From: Aliidongia sp035943795
Lineage (GTDB): Bacteria > Pseudomonadota > Alphaproteobacteria > ATCC43930 > CGMCC-115725
Length of the DNA: 64,000 bases
NCBI RefSeq assembly: GCF_035943795.1
Contig: NZ_DASZBY010000005.1
Span: forward strand, 13,838-77,837
Reading direction: 5' to 3'
Below are positions 36,375 to 44,459 of this stretch, piece after piece; position 1 is the stretch's first letter; each line of letters starts with the position of its first letter. The notes below the pieces were generated by a model. The model did no database searches. It worked only from the letters and a program-made list of their open reading frames with translations, and was not told the DNA's origin. The translations under genes and the position numbers were made by a program.

Positions 36375-37250
36375 ATGAACGAAAGAATGACCGTCGGCGT
36401 CGCCGGCTCCGGCACCATGGGTACCGGCATCGCCATCGTCGCGGCTCGCGGCGGTTTCCCGACTATCGTGTTCGATGTGGAACGGAGCCGGGTCGATGCG
36501 TCGATCGCCCAGATGAAAGCATTCTTCGGTAAGTCGGTGCAGCGAGGCAAGCTGACCTCGGACCAGGTCGACGAAATCATGAGCCGCGTCAGCGGCACCA
36601 GCGACATCGCGCAGATGGCGCGCTGCGGCCTCGTCATCGAGGCGATCTTCGAGGAGCTCGAGATCAAGGGTCGGCTCTTCTCGAGTCTCAACGAGGTTTG
36701 CCCGCCGACGACCTTGTTCGCGTCGAACACTTCCACGTTGTCGATAACCGAGATTGCCGCCCGCTCCGGCCGCGACGATCGGTTCGTCGGCATGCATTTC
36801 TGCCTGCCGGCACAACTCATGAAGCTGGTGGAAATGGCACCCGGCCTCAACACGTCGCCGAAGAGCTTCGAGCAGGCTTGGCAGCTGTGCGAGGCGATGG
36901 GGCAACGCCCGGTCAAGACGCAAGACGAGCCCGGCTTCATCCTCAATTACTTCCTGGTTCCGTTCAACAACGATGCGATCCGCCTCGTGGAGGCGCGGGT
37001 CGCCGAGCCGGTGGAGATCGACAAGGCGATCAAGGGTGCGCTTGGCTATGCCATGGGTCCGATGGAATTGCTGGATCTGGTTGGCCTCGACACCCAGGTG
37101 CTGTTGTGCGAGGCGCTGCACGGCGTCACCCACGAGCCGAGGGCCGCATGTCCACCATTGCTCCGCCGTATGGTCGCGGCCAAGCGTCTCGGTCGCAAAA
37201 CCAAACGGGGATTCCTGTCCTATGAAACCGCGGCCATCTTCGGAGCGTGA
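36375..37250 (+). CDS. 3-hydroxyacyl-CoA dehydrogenase, first half of a split PaaH-like enzyme
   Basis: A 291-residue NAD-dependent dehydrogenase. It has a Rossmann domain with GVAGSGTMGTGIAIV, catalytic His in VGMHFCLPAQLMKLVEM (usual form HFFNP) and one 3HCDH C-domain (PGFILNYFLVPFNNDAIRLVE, then AMGPMELLDLVGLDTQ). It matches the first 290 residues of the 504-residue enzyme encoded at 40038-41552. The next gene matches the second half, so the two look like a split version. Confidence 0.88.
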   Translation: MNERMTVGVAGSGTMGTGIAIVAARGGFPTIVFDVERSRVDASIAQMKAFFGKSVQRGKLTSDQVDEIMSRVSGTSDIAQMARCGLVIEAIFEELEIKGRLFSSLNEVCPPTTLFASNTSTLSITEIAARSGRDDRFVGMHFCLPAQLMKLVEMAPGLNTSPKSFEQAWQLCEAMGQRPVKTQDEPGFILNYFLVPFNNDAIRLVEARVAEPVEIDKAIKGALGYAMGPMELLDLVGLDTQVLLCEALHGVTHEPRAACPPLLRRMVAAKRLGRKTKRGFLSYETAAIFGA

Positions 37251-37254
37251 CGCC

Positions 37255-37908
37255 ATGGTGCACAGTGTGACCCGATCCGGCCCGAGCCGGTCCTTCCCCG
37301 CGGCCCACCCGCTTCTCGATGCGGCAGCCGCGGACGGCGACATCCTCGTCCTCGTCGGCCATGGGGCGGGGCTCGCCTATACTGCGCTGGCCGAAAAAGC
37401 GCGCTATACGGCGATCCTCGTCGAGCTTGGCACCGAATGCCTGGGTGTCCATACCGGCGAAGGGCGCGGTGAGGAAGGGAGCAATGTCCTGGGCTTCGCC
37501 CGCTTCTGCCTTGGCAAGGCGCCCCCGTCCGACCTGGTCGAGATCGTGCGGCAGCCGAGAACCAGGCCCGACGCCCTCGATGCGGCCCGAAGCCTGTTCG
37601 AAGCCTATGATCTCAAGACGGCGGTATGCGGCGACTTTCCCGGCCGGATCGTCGATAGGCTGGTGCGGCCCTACTACAATGCCGCTCTCAACCGGCTGGA
37701 TTCGAAGCTCGCAAGCGCGTCCGACATGGATCTCACCTTGAGACTCGGTCTCGGATATCCCGAAGGGCCGATCGAACTGCTCGAGAGAACCGGGCTTGCG
37801 GACCATCACGACGTGACGCTGGCGGTCTATCAGGCGCTTGGCGACCCTGCCTACGCTCCGGCACGCCGCGCGCAGGTTGCCAAAGCCGGCCAACGGCGGG
37901 AGGGCTGA
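37255..37908 (+). CDS. Stand-alone second half of a PaaH-like dehydrogenase
   Basis: A 217-residue protein without a nucleotide-binding motif. Its last 100 residues form a 3HCDH C-terminal domain (GRIVDRLVRPYYNAALNRLD, YPEGPIELLERTGLADHHDV). The N-terminal part corresponds to the linker region found between the two C-domains of long PaaH-type enzymes. GGAG lies nine bases before ATG 37255, four bases after the upstream stop. It may bind the 291-residue subunit; alone it should have no dehydrogenase activity. Confidence 0.75.
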   Translation: MVHSVTRSGPSRSFPAAHPLLDAAAADGDILVLVGHGAGLAYTALAEKARYTAILVELGTECLGVHTGEGRGEEGSNVLGFARFCLGKAPPSDLVEIVRQPRTRPDALDAARSLFEAYDLKTAVCGDFPGRIVDRLVRPYYNAALNRLDSKLASASDMDLTLRLGLGYPEGPIELLERTGLADHHDVTLAVYQALGDPAYAPARRAQVAKAGQRREG

Positions 37909-37912
37909 TCCC

Positions 37913-39028
37913 GTGCGACCGTTGGAAGGACTCCTGGTCCTCGACTTTTCGACCCTCCTCCCGGGACCGCTCGCCAGCCTGATCCTCGCCGAGGCCGGCG
38001 CGGACGTCATCAAGGTCGAACGTCCGGGGCGTGGCGATGACATGCGGACTTACGATCCGAAGATCGGGGACGACAGCGCCAACTTCGTCATGCTGAACCG
38101 CGGCAAGCAGAGCGTCGTCATCGATCTCAAGGCACCGGACGCGGCCGCGCGATTGCAGCCGCTGCTCGCGAAGGCCGACATCGTCGTCGAACAGTTCCGC
38201 CCGGGCGTCATGGACCGTCTCGGCCTCGGGTACGAAGCGTTGCGCACCATCAATCCGAAGCTGATCTATTGCTCCATCAGCGGATGGGGCCAGACCGGTC
38301 CGAAGGCCAAGGTCGCCGCGCATGACCTCAACTACATGGCAGAGACGGGCGTGCTCGGGCTGAGTGCCGGCATCGATGGCGCGCCGGTCCTGCCGCCGGT
38401 GCTCGCCGCGGACGTGGCCGGCGGCGCTTTGCCGGCAGTGATGAACATCCTGTTGGCGTTGCGCCGGCGCGATCTGACGGGAGAAGGCGCCTATCTCGAC
38501 GTTGCCATGGGCGACAATCTGTTTGCTTTCACTTACTGGGGGCTCGGCAACGGTTTTTCCGGCGCGGGGTGGCCGGTACCCGGCCGTGAACTCGTCACCG
38601 GCGGCACGCCCCGCTACCAGATTTATCGCACCAGCGACGGGCGATACCTTGCTGCGGCCCCGCTCGAAGACAAGTTCTGGGAAAACTTTACCCGGATCAT
38701 CGAACTTCCCGGCCAGTTTTGCGCGTCGTCAGCCGAGCCGCGGGCCGTGATCGCCGCGGTGTCCGAGCGCATCGGTGCCCGCACGGCGGCCGAATGGCAG
38801 CAGGTTTTCTCGGGCCAGGACGTCTGCTGCTCCATCGTCGTCACCCTCGAAGAAGCGGTGAACGACCCGCATGTCGCGGCGCGCCGCCTGTTCGCTCACA
38901 AGCTTCAGGCGGGAGGACGGGACCTCCCGGCTTTACCCATCCCACTGGCCTCCATCTTCCGTGAGGAGGCCTCCCGCTCCGTAGCACCGACGCTCGGCGC
39001 ATCGACTACGGCGCTCCTCGAGAGCTGA
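37913..39028 (+). CDS. Family III CoA-transferase (CaiB/BaiF) 2
   Basis: A 371-residue CoA-transferase starting with LEGLLVLDFSTLLPGPLASL and GADVIKVERPGRGDDMR, with the conserved GWGQTGPKA loop and an aspartate in LAADVAGGAL. This resembles the alpha-methylacyl-CoA racemase/BaiF branch more than CaiB 1 does, so racemisation of a 2-methylacyl-CoA is an alternative role. GTG start at 37913 with GGGAGGG upstream. Confidence 0.87.
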   Translation: MRPLEGLLVLDFSTLLPGPLASLILAEAGADVIKVERPGRGDDMRTYDPKIGDDSANFVMLNRGKQSVVIDLKAPDAAARLQPLLAKADIVVEQFRPGVMDRLGLGYEALRTINPKLIYCSISGWGQTGPKAKVAAHDLNYMAETGVLGLSAGIDGAPVLPPVLAADVAGGALPAVMNILLALRRRDLTGEGAYLDVAMGDNLFAFTYWGLGNGFSGAGWPVPGRELVTGGTPRYQIYRTSDGRYLAAAPLEDKFWENFTRIIELPGQFCASSAEPRAVIAAVSERIGARTAAEWQQVFSGQDVCCSIVVTLEEAVNDPHVAARRLFAHKLQAGGRDLPALPIPLASIFREEASRSVAPTLGASTTALLES

Positions 39029-39039
39029 AAGACCGGCAC

Positions 39040-40041
39040 ATGCGCAGTTATCGCGTCTGGGAGCATGGGCTCCCCTCGACCATGCGGATCGATACCTTAC
39101 CCGACCTCGTTCCCCAACACGGCGAGATGGTGGTCGACGTCAAGGCGGCCGGCATCAATTTCCCGGACACGCTGGTCATTTCCGGCAAGTACCAGATCCT
39201 GCCGTGCCGCCCGTTCACTCCCGGCAAAGATCTTGCCGGTGTCGTCTGCAGCGTCGGTCGGGGTATCACGGGGTATGCCGTCGGCGACCGCGTCATGGCG
39301 CAGGTCGAGCATGGCGCCTTCGCCGACCAGGCCGTCGTTCAACCGCGACAAACATACAGGCTGCCGGACGGGATGAGCTTCGAGGCGGGCGCGGCCATGG
39401 GGCTCGTCTATCAGACGGCACATTTCGCCCTCGTCGAGCGCGGCCGATTCCGCAAGGGCGAAACCGTCCTGATCGGCGGGGCCGCCGGTGGCGTCGGCAT
39501 GGCCGCCATCCAGATTGCCAAGGGGCTGGGCGCCCGGGTCCTGGCGGCCGTACGCTCCCCTGACGAAGCCGCGTTGGTGCTGGAAGCGGGCGCCGATGCG
39601 GCGATCGATCTCGCGGTCGAGAACTTGCGGGACGACCTGAGGGCCCAGGTGCATGCCGCCACCGAAGGCCGGGGCGCCGATGTCGTACTGGACCCTCTCG
39701 GTGCCGATTTCTTCACCGCTGCCTTGCGCGCCATGGCCTGGTGCGGTCGATTGGTCGTGATCGGATTCGCCGCAGGCGACATTCCGAGCGTCAAGGTCAA
39801 TTACCTGCTCGTGAAGAATATTTCGATCAGCGGCCTGCAATGGAGCGACTATCGCGACCGGACACCGGAGCGGATCCAGGCGGTCCAGAGCGAGCTTTTC
39901 GGCCTCTGGCGCACTGGCGCCATCCGGCCGCGTATCATGCGGGTATTCCCGTTCGAGGCGCTGCCTGAGGCACTGGAGCTCGTCGCCGATGGCAAGGTCC
40001 AGGGTAAGGCGGTCGTCACCGTCGGAACACCGGCAGCATGA
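39040..40041 (+). CDS. Zinc-independent MDR oxidoreductase (quinone-oxidoreductase-like)
   Basis: A 333-residue medium-chain dehydrogenase/reductase: AAGINFPDTLVISGKYQ, PGKDLAGVV, and cofactor loop GGAAGGVGMAAIQIAKGLGA. The zinc-binding residues of alcohol dehydrogenases are absent. Relatives are NADPH:quinone or enoyl reductases. In the operon it could reduce an unsaturated CoA intermediate. The stop overlaps the next start as ATGA. Confidence 0.87.
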   Translation: MRSYRVWEHGLPSTMRIDTLPDLVPQHGEMVVDVKAAGINFPDTLVISGKYQILPCRPFTPGKDLAGVVCSVGRGITGYAVGDRVMAQVEHGAFADQAVVQPRQTYRLPDGMSFEAGAAMGLVYQTAHFALVERGRFRKGETVLIGGAAGGVGMAAIQIAKGLGARVLAAVRSPDEAALVLEAGADAAIDLAVENLRDDLRAQVHAATEGRGADVVLDPLGADFFTAALRAMAWCGRLVVIGFAAGDIPSVKVNYLLVKNISISGLQWSDYRDRTPERIQAVQSELFGLWRTGAIRPRIMRVFPFEALPEALELVADGKVQGKAVVTVGTPAA

Positions 40042-41552
40042 GCGCCCTGTCGACGAACGCAACGGTCGTGGTTATCGGTGCGGGCGCCATGGGCTCGGGG
40101 ATCGCGCAAGTGGCCGCGCAGGCCGGCCATCCCGTCCTGCTCTATGATGCCCGGGATGGGGCGGCGAAGAAGGGACGCGAGGGTGTCCTGGCAAATCTCG
40201 GCCGCCTCGTCGAGAAGGGCCGGTTGGAACCGGACGATGCGGCCGCGACGGCAGCCCGGCTGACCGTCGCAGCCTCGCTGATGGAACTGAAGGGCGCGCG
40301 CCTCGTCGTGGAAGCGATCGTCGAGGACCTCGCAATCAAGCGCAAGCTGTTCGGCGAAATCGAGGATCTGGTGGCGGAAGAAACGATCCTCGCCACCAAC
40401 ACCTCGTCGCTCTCGGTGACGGCGATTGCCGCCGGCTTGCGCCATCCTCATCGGGTCTGCGGGCTGCACTTCTTCAATCCCGCGCCCGTGATGGCGCTGG
40501 TCGAGATCGTCTCCGGACTCGCATCCGATGCCGAGGTCCTCGACGTTCTCGTGGCAACGGCTCGGTCGTGGGGCAAAGTGCCCGTCCGCGCGACCTCGAC
40601 GCCGGGATTCATCGTCAATCGGGTGGCGAGACCCTTCTATGCGGAAGGGTTGCGCTTGCTCGAAGAGGCGGCGTCCGACGTGCCGACCCTCGACGCGATC
40701 ATGCGCGAGGCCGGCGGCTTTCGCATGGGACCTTTCGAGCTCATGGATCTGATTGGGCACGACGTCAATTTTGCGGTCACCCGCTCCGTCTTCGAGGCGA
40801 ATTTCTGTGATCCGCGTTTTCGCCCGTCGCTCGTGCAACAGGAGCTTGTCGCGGCGGGTTGGCTTGGCCGGAAAACGGGCCGCGGCTTTTACGATCACGC
40901 GGCGGGTGCCGCGCCGCCCCGGGTTCGGACCTGTTCGCCGGCACCGGCACCTCGGTCGGTCGTGATCGAAGGGGTGTTGGGTCCTGCCGAGCCGCTCGCG
41001 GCCGCCCTGGCAAATGCCGGGATTCCCGTCGAGTGTCGTCCGGGCGAAGGTTTGATACGGATGGAAGGGGCGACCCTCGCCTTGTCCGATGGCAGAACCG
41101 CGACGGCACGGGTCGCGGGCGGCGCGGCGGCCGACCTCGTGCTGTTCGACGTCGCGCTTGACTATGTCACTGCCAAGCGCGTTGCCATCGCCAAGGCGGA
41201 CCAGGCGCCGGATGCCGCCATCGCCACCGCGGCAGGATTGTTCCAGTCTCTCGGCAAGACGGTGTCATTGATCGGGGATCTCCCGGGGCTCGTCGTGTTG
41301 CGCACCGTCGCCATGCTGGCCAACGAGGCAGCCGAGGCAGCCCATCTCGGGGTCGCGACGCCGTCGGACATCGACCGTGCGATGAAACTGGGCCTCAACT
41401 ATCCCAAAGGTCCTTTGGCCTGGGCACAAGACATCGGCGTCGGACGTGTGCTCGAAACGCTGGAGGCCCTGCAGGCCGCTTATGGTGATGACCGGTACCG
41501 GGCGTCGCTTTTCCTGCGCCGTCGCGCCGCCAGCGGCATGGCGCTGATGTAA
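40038..41552 (+). CDS. 3-hydroxyacyl-CoA dehydrogenase, long PaaH type
   Basis: A 504-residue enzyme with an N-terminal Rossmann domain (GAGAMGSGIAQVAAQAG), catalytic His in CGLHFFNPAPVMALVEIV, a first C-domain (TPGFIVNRVARPFYAEGLRL), a linker domain and a second C-domain (NYPKGPLAWAQDIGVGRVLE). The architecture is that of PaaH/PaaC 3-hydroxyadipyl-CoA dehydrogenases, which handle dicarboxylyl-CoA. That agrees with a pimelyl- or adipyl-CoA intermediate after ring opening. Last gene of the run started by P4. Confidence 0.9.
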   Translation: MSALSTNATVVVIGAGAMGSGIAQVAAQAGHPVLLYDARDGAAKKGREGVLANLGRLVEKGRLEPDDAAATAARLTVAASLMELKGARLVVEAIVEDLAIKRKLFGEIEDLVAEETILATNTSSLSVTAIAAGLRHPHRVCGLHFFNPAPVMALVEIVSGLASDAEVLDVLVATARSWGKVPVRATSTPGFIVNRVARPFYAEGLRLLEEAASDVPTLDAIMREAGGFRMGPFELMDLIGHDVNFAVTRSVFEANFCDPRFRPSLVQQELVAAGWLGRKTGRGFYDHAAGAAPPRVRTCSPAPAPRSVVIEGVLGPAEPLAAALANAGIPVECRPGEGLIRMEGATLALSDGRTATARVAGGAAADLVLFDVALDYVTAKRVAIAKADQAPDAAIATAAGLFQSLGKTVSLIGDLPGLVVLRTVAMLANEAAEAAHLGVATPSDIDRAMKLGLNYPKGPLAWAQDIGVGRVLETLEALQAAYGDDRYRASLFLRRRAASGMALM

Positions 41553-41673
41553 CGGGCACGATCCGCTTTCGGAGATTGGCAGCCTGGGTGGATCCAGCAG
41601 GCTCCCGGCTCGATTTCGACCCGGTTGCCGCCCGGGCGGTCCGTGGTTGCCACTGGTGCGGGCCTCATGCGAA

Positions 41674-41690
41674 TGTCCATGGAAACGACA
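41674..41690. promoter_or_regulatory. Activator box in the leader of the activator gene
   Basis: An exact TGTC-N9-GACA, 26 bases before the GTG of the sigma-54 activator. No -24/-12 element is seen here, so the box more likely gives negative autoregulation. Confidence 0.6.
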
Positions 41691-41715
41691 AAAATGCCAA
41701 CGGGGAAACACACCG

Positions 41716-43374
41716 GTGACTGACAGGCCAGGGACTTCGATCGATGGCATCATCGCTCGAAACGGCGAGGGACGGATCACCCTATCGCAGGGCATCGGCA
41801 CCGATCCCCGCCTGCAGGCCCTCGTGAGCGACAAGGCCTGGCTGCGCGAAGCGCGTGCGCGGCGCGTTCAATCCGTCATCATCGATCGCCAGAAACTGAT
41901 AGCTCTCATCACGCAGACGCCCGAGGGTGAACTGATCCTGTTCAGCCGTCTCTCGAGCGGGACCGTTCTCGAGTTCCTGAGCTCGGTGGATTTCGCCTAC
42001 GACATTCTCGATCACATCCTAAACGATCCCTTCGAAGCCGTGACGGTCGTCGATGCCGACGGGAAGGTCGTTTACTTCTCGCCCGTGCACGAGAAGTTCT
42101 TCGGTCTCGGCCACGGCGAAGCCAACGGCCGTCCGGTCCGCGAGGTCATCGAGAATACCCGCCTCGACATGGTGGTCAAATCGGGCAAGGCCGAAATCGG
42201 CGTCATCCAGGAGATGAGGGGCTCTCAACGGGTCGTCTCCCGCGTGCCGATCCGCCACGACGGCAAGATCGTCGGGGCGATGGGTCGAGTCATGTTCAAG
42301 GGGCCCGAGCAGGTTGAGAAGCTGAGCCGCCGTGTGAATGCGCTCGAGAGCAAGGTCGCGTTTTACAAACGCGAGGCGGCCTCGCTGCGTCGCAAGACCT
42401 ACGGGCTGGACGATCTGATTGGCGACTCGCCCGAGATGCGGCGCCTGCGGCGCGAGATCATCAAGGTCGCCCCGCTCGAACTTCCCGTGCTGATCCGCGG
42501 CGAGAGCGGAACCGGCAAGGAACTCGTGGCCCATTCCCTGCATCGCCTCAGCCCGCGCCGGGAAGAGAAGATGGTCATGGTCAATGCCGCGGCGCTGCCT
42601 TCCACGCTCGTCGAGTCGGAGCTGTTCGGCTACGAGGCCGGCGCCTTCACGGGAGCCGATCGCAAGGGGCGGCGCGGCAAGTTCGAGCAGGCGTCAGACG
42701 GCTCGATCTTCCTCGATGAGATCGGTGATATGCCGATCGAGGTGCAGGTCAAGCTCCTCCGCGTCCTCCAGGATCATGTCATCGAGCCGATCGGCAGCGA
42801 GCGGGCGATCGAGGTCAATTTTCGACTCATTACGGCGACAAACCGGAATTTGCAGCAGCTCGTCTCCGAGGAGAAGTTCCGCCTGGATCTGTTCTACCGA
42901 ATTTCGACGATTACCATCGACGTGCCGCCGCTGCGCAAGCGCCTCGACGACATTCCCCTGCTGGTGGACCACTTCCTGCGGGAATACGCCTCGCTTCATG
43001 GTCAACGCTCGGCGATCACGGACGAGGCCATGTCCTATCTGATGGAGCAGAGCTGGCCGGGCAACGTCCGGCAGCTCTATCACGAGATCGAGCGCGCGCT
43101 GGTCTTTGCAGAAAACGGGCGCATCACCATGAGCCTGCTGACCGACCATTCGGTGCCGCCCTCGGCTTCGGATGCCATGGCATTCCCCGGGACACGGGGC
43201 GCCGAGCCGGAACCGACCACATTGAAGGCGGCAATCGAGAATCTCGAACTCAAGCTCATTCGCGAAGCGCTGGAGCGGCGGAGAGGGAACAAGAAGCGCG
43301 TCGCGGAAGAGCTCGGGATCTCTCGATCGTACATATACAAGATCCTCGGAGAGCAGGGGCCGCGAGAAGGCTGA
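41716..43374 (+). CDS. Sigma-54-dependent activator (PAS, AAA+, Fis-type HTH)
   Basis: A 552-residue enhancer-binding protein. Residues 1-95 are a short helical region of unknown type; about 101-200 a PAS domain (PFEAVTVVDADGKVVYFSPV) likely to sense a ligand; about 235-470 the AAA+ domain with Walker A GESGTGKE (262-269), the sigma-54 contact loop GAFTGA (309-314) and Walker B IFLDEIGD (331-338); 527-553 a Fis-type HTH (KRVAEELGISRSYIYKIL). A linker with coiled-coil character joins PAS and AAA+. I chose GTG 41716, with GGGGA upstream. It sits in the middle of nine sigma-54 promoters and is their obvious activator. Confidence 0.93.
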   Translation: MTDRPGTSIDGIIARNGEGRITLSQGIGTDPRLQALVSDKAWLREARARRVQSVIIDRQKLIALITQTPEGELILFSRLSSGTVLEFLSSVDFAYDILDHILNDPFEAVTVVDADGKVVYFSPVHEKFFGLGHGEANGRPVREVIENTRLDMVVKSGKAEIGVIQEMRGSQRVVSRVPIRHDGKIVGAMGRVMFKGPEQVEKLSRRVNALESKVAFYKREAASLRRKTYGLDDLIGDSPEMRRLRREIIKVAPLELPVLIRGESGTGKELVAHSLHRLSPRREEKMVMVNAAALPSTLVESELFGYEAGAFTGADRKGRRGKFEQASDGSIFLDEIGDMPIEVQVKLLRVLQDHVIEPIGSERAIEVNFRLITATNRNLQQLVSEEKFRLDLFYRISTITIDVPPLRKRLDDIPLLVDHFLREYASLHGQRSAITDEAMSYLMEQSWPGNVRQLYHEIERALVFAENGRITMSLLTDHSVPPSASDAMAFPGTRGAEPEPTTLKAAIENLELKLIREALERRRGNKKRVAEELGISRSYIYKILGEQGPREG

Positions 43375-43407
43375 ACGGGGCCGGCCTGCAATTCGAACGG
43401 TTTCGCC

Positions 43408-44211
43408 CTAAACGATCTCGCCGGCCGCGAGCGCGTCGCGCAGTTTCGATCTCATCCATAACGTTCCGCCGGCCGTGTAGCCGCCGTCGATCGCGATCTC
43501 GGCGCCCGTGACGTAGCTCGACTCGTCGCTGGCCAGGAAAAGCACGACGTTCGCGCATTCGTCGGGAGCGCCTTCGCGCTGCAGGGGGGCCGCTCGCCGT
43601 CCTGCCTCGGCATGCCCGGGGGCGCTGTTCCTGCTGAAGGTCGTTCCTCCGATCACGCCGGGGTGAATCGAATTTACCCGGACGCCCCATTCCGCGAACT
43701 CGACCGCGGCGGTCTTGGTCAGCCCGCGCAGGCCCCATTTGCTGGCACAATAGGCGGCATCATTGTGCGCGGTAAGACCGGCGGTCGACGAGACGTTGAT
43801 GATGGAGCCGCCGCCCGAGCGCCGCATCACCGGTGCCGCCCATTTCATCCCCAGCAGCGGACCCGTGAGATTGACATCGATCGTGCGATACCAGGCATCG
43901 AGCGCGGTATCGGCGATACCCTGCCGCGAGATCGTCCCGGCATTGTTGACGAGGACGTTCACGCCTCCGAACTCGCTCTCCGCCAGTCTCATGACGTCGA
44001 CCCATTGAGCTTCGTCGGTGACGTCATGGCGAGCTGCGATGGCTCGTCCGCCTGCCTGGCGCAACTCGGAAACCAGGTCGTTCAACCCGTCGCGGGCGAG
44101 ATCGGTCAGCACGACCGACGCACCCTCGCGAGAGAATAGCCGTGCTTCGGCGGCGCCCTGTCCTCCCGCTGCGCCGGTAATGATGGCGACCTTCTCATGT
44201 AGCCTGCCCAT
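43408..44211 (-). CDS. SDR-family oxidoreductase
   Basis: A 267-residue classical SDR: TGAAGGQGAAEARLF cofactor loop, NNAGTIS, Ser in INVSSTAG, Tyr and Lys in AYCASKWGL, and a C-terminal YVTGAEIAIDGGYTAGG. ATG 44211 has GGGAGG six bases upstream; the longer frame is not family-like. It is transcribed from sigma-54 promoter P5. The gene is convergent with the activator gene and divergent from the thiolase. Confidence 0.9.
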   Translation of the reverse strand: MGRLHEKVAIITGAAGGQGAAEARLFSREGASVVLTDLARDGLNDLVSELRQAGGRAIAARHDVTDEAQWVDVMRLAESEFGGVNVLVNNAGTISRQGIADTALDAWYRTIDVNLTGPLLGMKWAAPVMRRSGGGSIINVSSTAGLTAHNDAAYCASKWGLRGLTKTAAVEFAEWGVRVNSIHPGVIGGTTFSRNSAPGHAEAGRRAAPLQREGAPDECANVVLFLASDESSYVTGAEIAIDGGYTAGGTLWMRSKLRDALAAGEIV

Positions 44212-44262
44212 TGCGTGCCTCCCTCTTCTCGCTTGCCGGTCCTGGTTTCCGAGGGTCGACCA

Positions 44263-44277
44263 GCAAGGCGGATGCCA
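44263..44277 (-). promoter_or_regulatory. Sigma-54 promoter P5 (SDR gene)
   Basis: Minus strand: TGGCATC-CGCC-TTGC followed by T, correct spacing, about 50 bases before ATG 44211. Two bases of the -24 block differ from consensus. Confidence 0.72.
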
Positions 44278-44318
44278 GCGCCCGCCCGGCAGGCTGCGGC
44301 GTCGTCCAGCGCGGAGAT

Positions 44319-44335
44319 TGTCCGGGCCAACGACA
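44319..44335. promoter_or_regulatory. Activator box between P5 and P6
   Basis: An exact TGTC-N9-GACA with 7-base perfect arms (GATTGTC/GACAATC). It is 42 bases from P5 and 66 bases from P6. A weaker TGCC-N9-GACA follows at 44341-44357. Confidence 0.63.
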
Positions 44336-44400
44336 ATCGATGCCGTCCCGGCCGACAGCCGATGATCTTCCGGCGCCCCCGTGCGGGCCTGCCGCTTGGC

Positions 44401-44415
44401 TGGCACCGGCAGTGC
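44401..44415 (+). promoter_or_regulatory. Sigma-54 promoter P6 (thiolase gene)
   Basis: TGGCACC-GGCA-GTGC followed by A, correct 10-base spacing; one mismatch in each block. It lies 45 bases before the thiolase ATG. Confidence 0.65.
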
Positions 44416-44459
44416 AAGTTGCCGCCAGGAAATAGCGGGACGTCTAGGAGGAGACCGAG

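Noticed and set aside
35006..36946. 646-codon frame on the minus strand opposite the SDR, acyl-CoA dehydrogenase and hydroxyacyl-CoA dehydrogenase genes
   Set aside because: It is antisense to three clear enzyme genes, has no family features, and long antisense frames are common in GC-rich DNA.
44409..44430. TGGCGGC-AACT-TGC on the minus strand as a second promoter for the SDR gene
   Set aside because: Spacing is one base short; P5 nearer the gene has the correct spacing.
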